Assembly (NCBI GenBank): GCA_020057805.1
Contig: JAGVFD010000179.1
Span: 1 to 6,469, forward strand
DNA: 6,469 bases
Direction: 5' to 3'
DNA from: Sideroxydans sp.
Lineage (GTDB): Bacteria > Pseudomonadota > Gammaproteobacteria > Burkholderiales > Gallionellaceae
Below the pieces are notes generated by a model, which saw nothing but the letters and a program-made list of their open reading frames with translations, made no database searches and had not been told where the DNA came from. Shown here one piece after another: positions 6,247 through 6,469 of this stretch; within the stretch, counting starts at the first letter, position 1; each line of letters starts with the position of its first letter. The position numbers and the translations under genes were made by a program.

Positions 6247-6469
6247 CTTATTCAAGTGGTTGGGATCGAACTTATCAGCGGTGGCGCGCTCTTCATCCAC
6301 GCGCACGCCCATCTTTTCTAATTGCTGAAGAATCAACTCGATACGCTGATCTACCGTGACACTATGCCCAATCAATCCATGTAGCGCTTTAGCCACAGGG
6401 TCGTTTTGGTCATTGCCAATACCGTAAGCATTAAAGCCCGCAACGACTTTCTTCTCTTCATCCAAAATA
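6235..6469 (-). CDS. Uncharacterised protein, C-terminal part (5' end off the right edge)
   Basis: I do not recognise this protein. The frame stays open to the window edge, and the first visible candidate start is a TTG at 6465-6463 with no visible ribosome site, so the gene probably begins outside. About 78 residues are visible. They are soluble-looking, with no membrane segment and no cysteine. The part GHSVTVDQRIELILQQLEKM looks like an amphipathic helix, and the ending KFDPNHLNKIVD is polar. The stop (TAA, 6237-6235) lies inside the predicted iscR operator and promoter. No terminator hairpin separates it from iscR, so transcripts could read through into isc. It may be a short complete protein or the tail of a longer one. 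Confidence 0.6.
   Translation of the reverse strand, partial: ILDEEKKVVAGFNAYGIGNDQNDPVAKALHGLIGHSVTVDQRIELILQQLEKMGVRVDEERATADKFDPNHLNKIVD

Overview
This window holds a complete, compact ISC iron-sulfur cluster assembly operon. All of it is transcribed from the minus strand, so it reads from right to left: iscR, iscS, iscU, iscA, hscB, hscA, fdx, iscX. A disulfide-bond oxidoreductase gene, dsbB, follows directly; its stop codon lies just beyond base 1. At the right edge is the 3' end of a gene I do not recognise, on the same strand. The gene order, the protein lengths and the conserved residues match the proteobacterial isc operon closely. IscS, IscR and Fdx even keep E. coli residue numbering for their key residues. 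Moderate GC and the dsbB neighbour suggest a betaproteobacterium, perhaps Nitrosomonadales or a relative, but the genus cannot be fixed from this window.

Layout. 6235-6469: 3' end of an unknown gene. 6139-6234: promoter region of iscR, with a strong candidate IscR type 1 operator (6222-6246) lying across a sigma-70-like promoter (-35 at 6242-6237, -10 at 6219-6214); the operator runs into the stop codon of the unknown gene. 5665-6138 iscR; 4437-5651 iscS; 4321-4436 a structured spacer; 3904-4320 iscU; 3571-3894 iscA; 3456-3570 a second structured spacer; 2913-3455 hscB; 1042-2910 hscA; 696-1040 fdx; 505-699 iscX; 1-508 dsbB. No gap exceeds 120 bases. From hscB to dsbB the genes are separated by 1-2 bases or overlap by 4, which suggests translational coupling.

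How the genes work together. IscS takes sulfur from cysteine and passes it to the scaffold IscU, with electrons from the ferredoxin Fdx. IscX probably tunes IscS activity and iron entry. HscB and HscA recognise the LPPVK motif of IscU and release the finished cluster. IscA is an A-type carrier that passes clusters on. IscR senses the cluster supply and, when loaded with [2Fe-2S], represses the operon. DsbB belongs to periplasmic disulfide formation and has no established role in cluster assembly.

I found no wholly new system. The parts worth a second look are non-coding: two inverted-repeat spacers of about 115 bases that bracket iscU-iscA exactly, the IscR operator/promoter embedded in the end of the neighbouring gene, and the coupling of dsbB to iscX.
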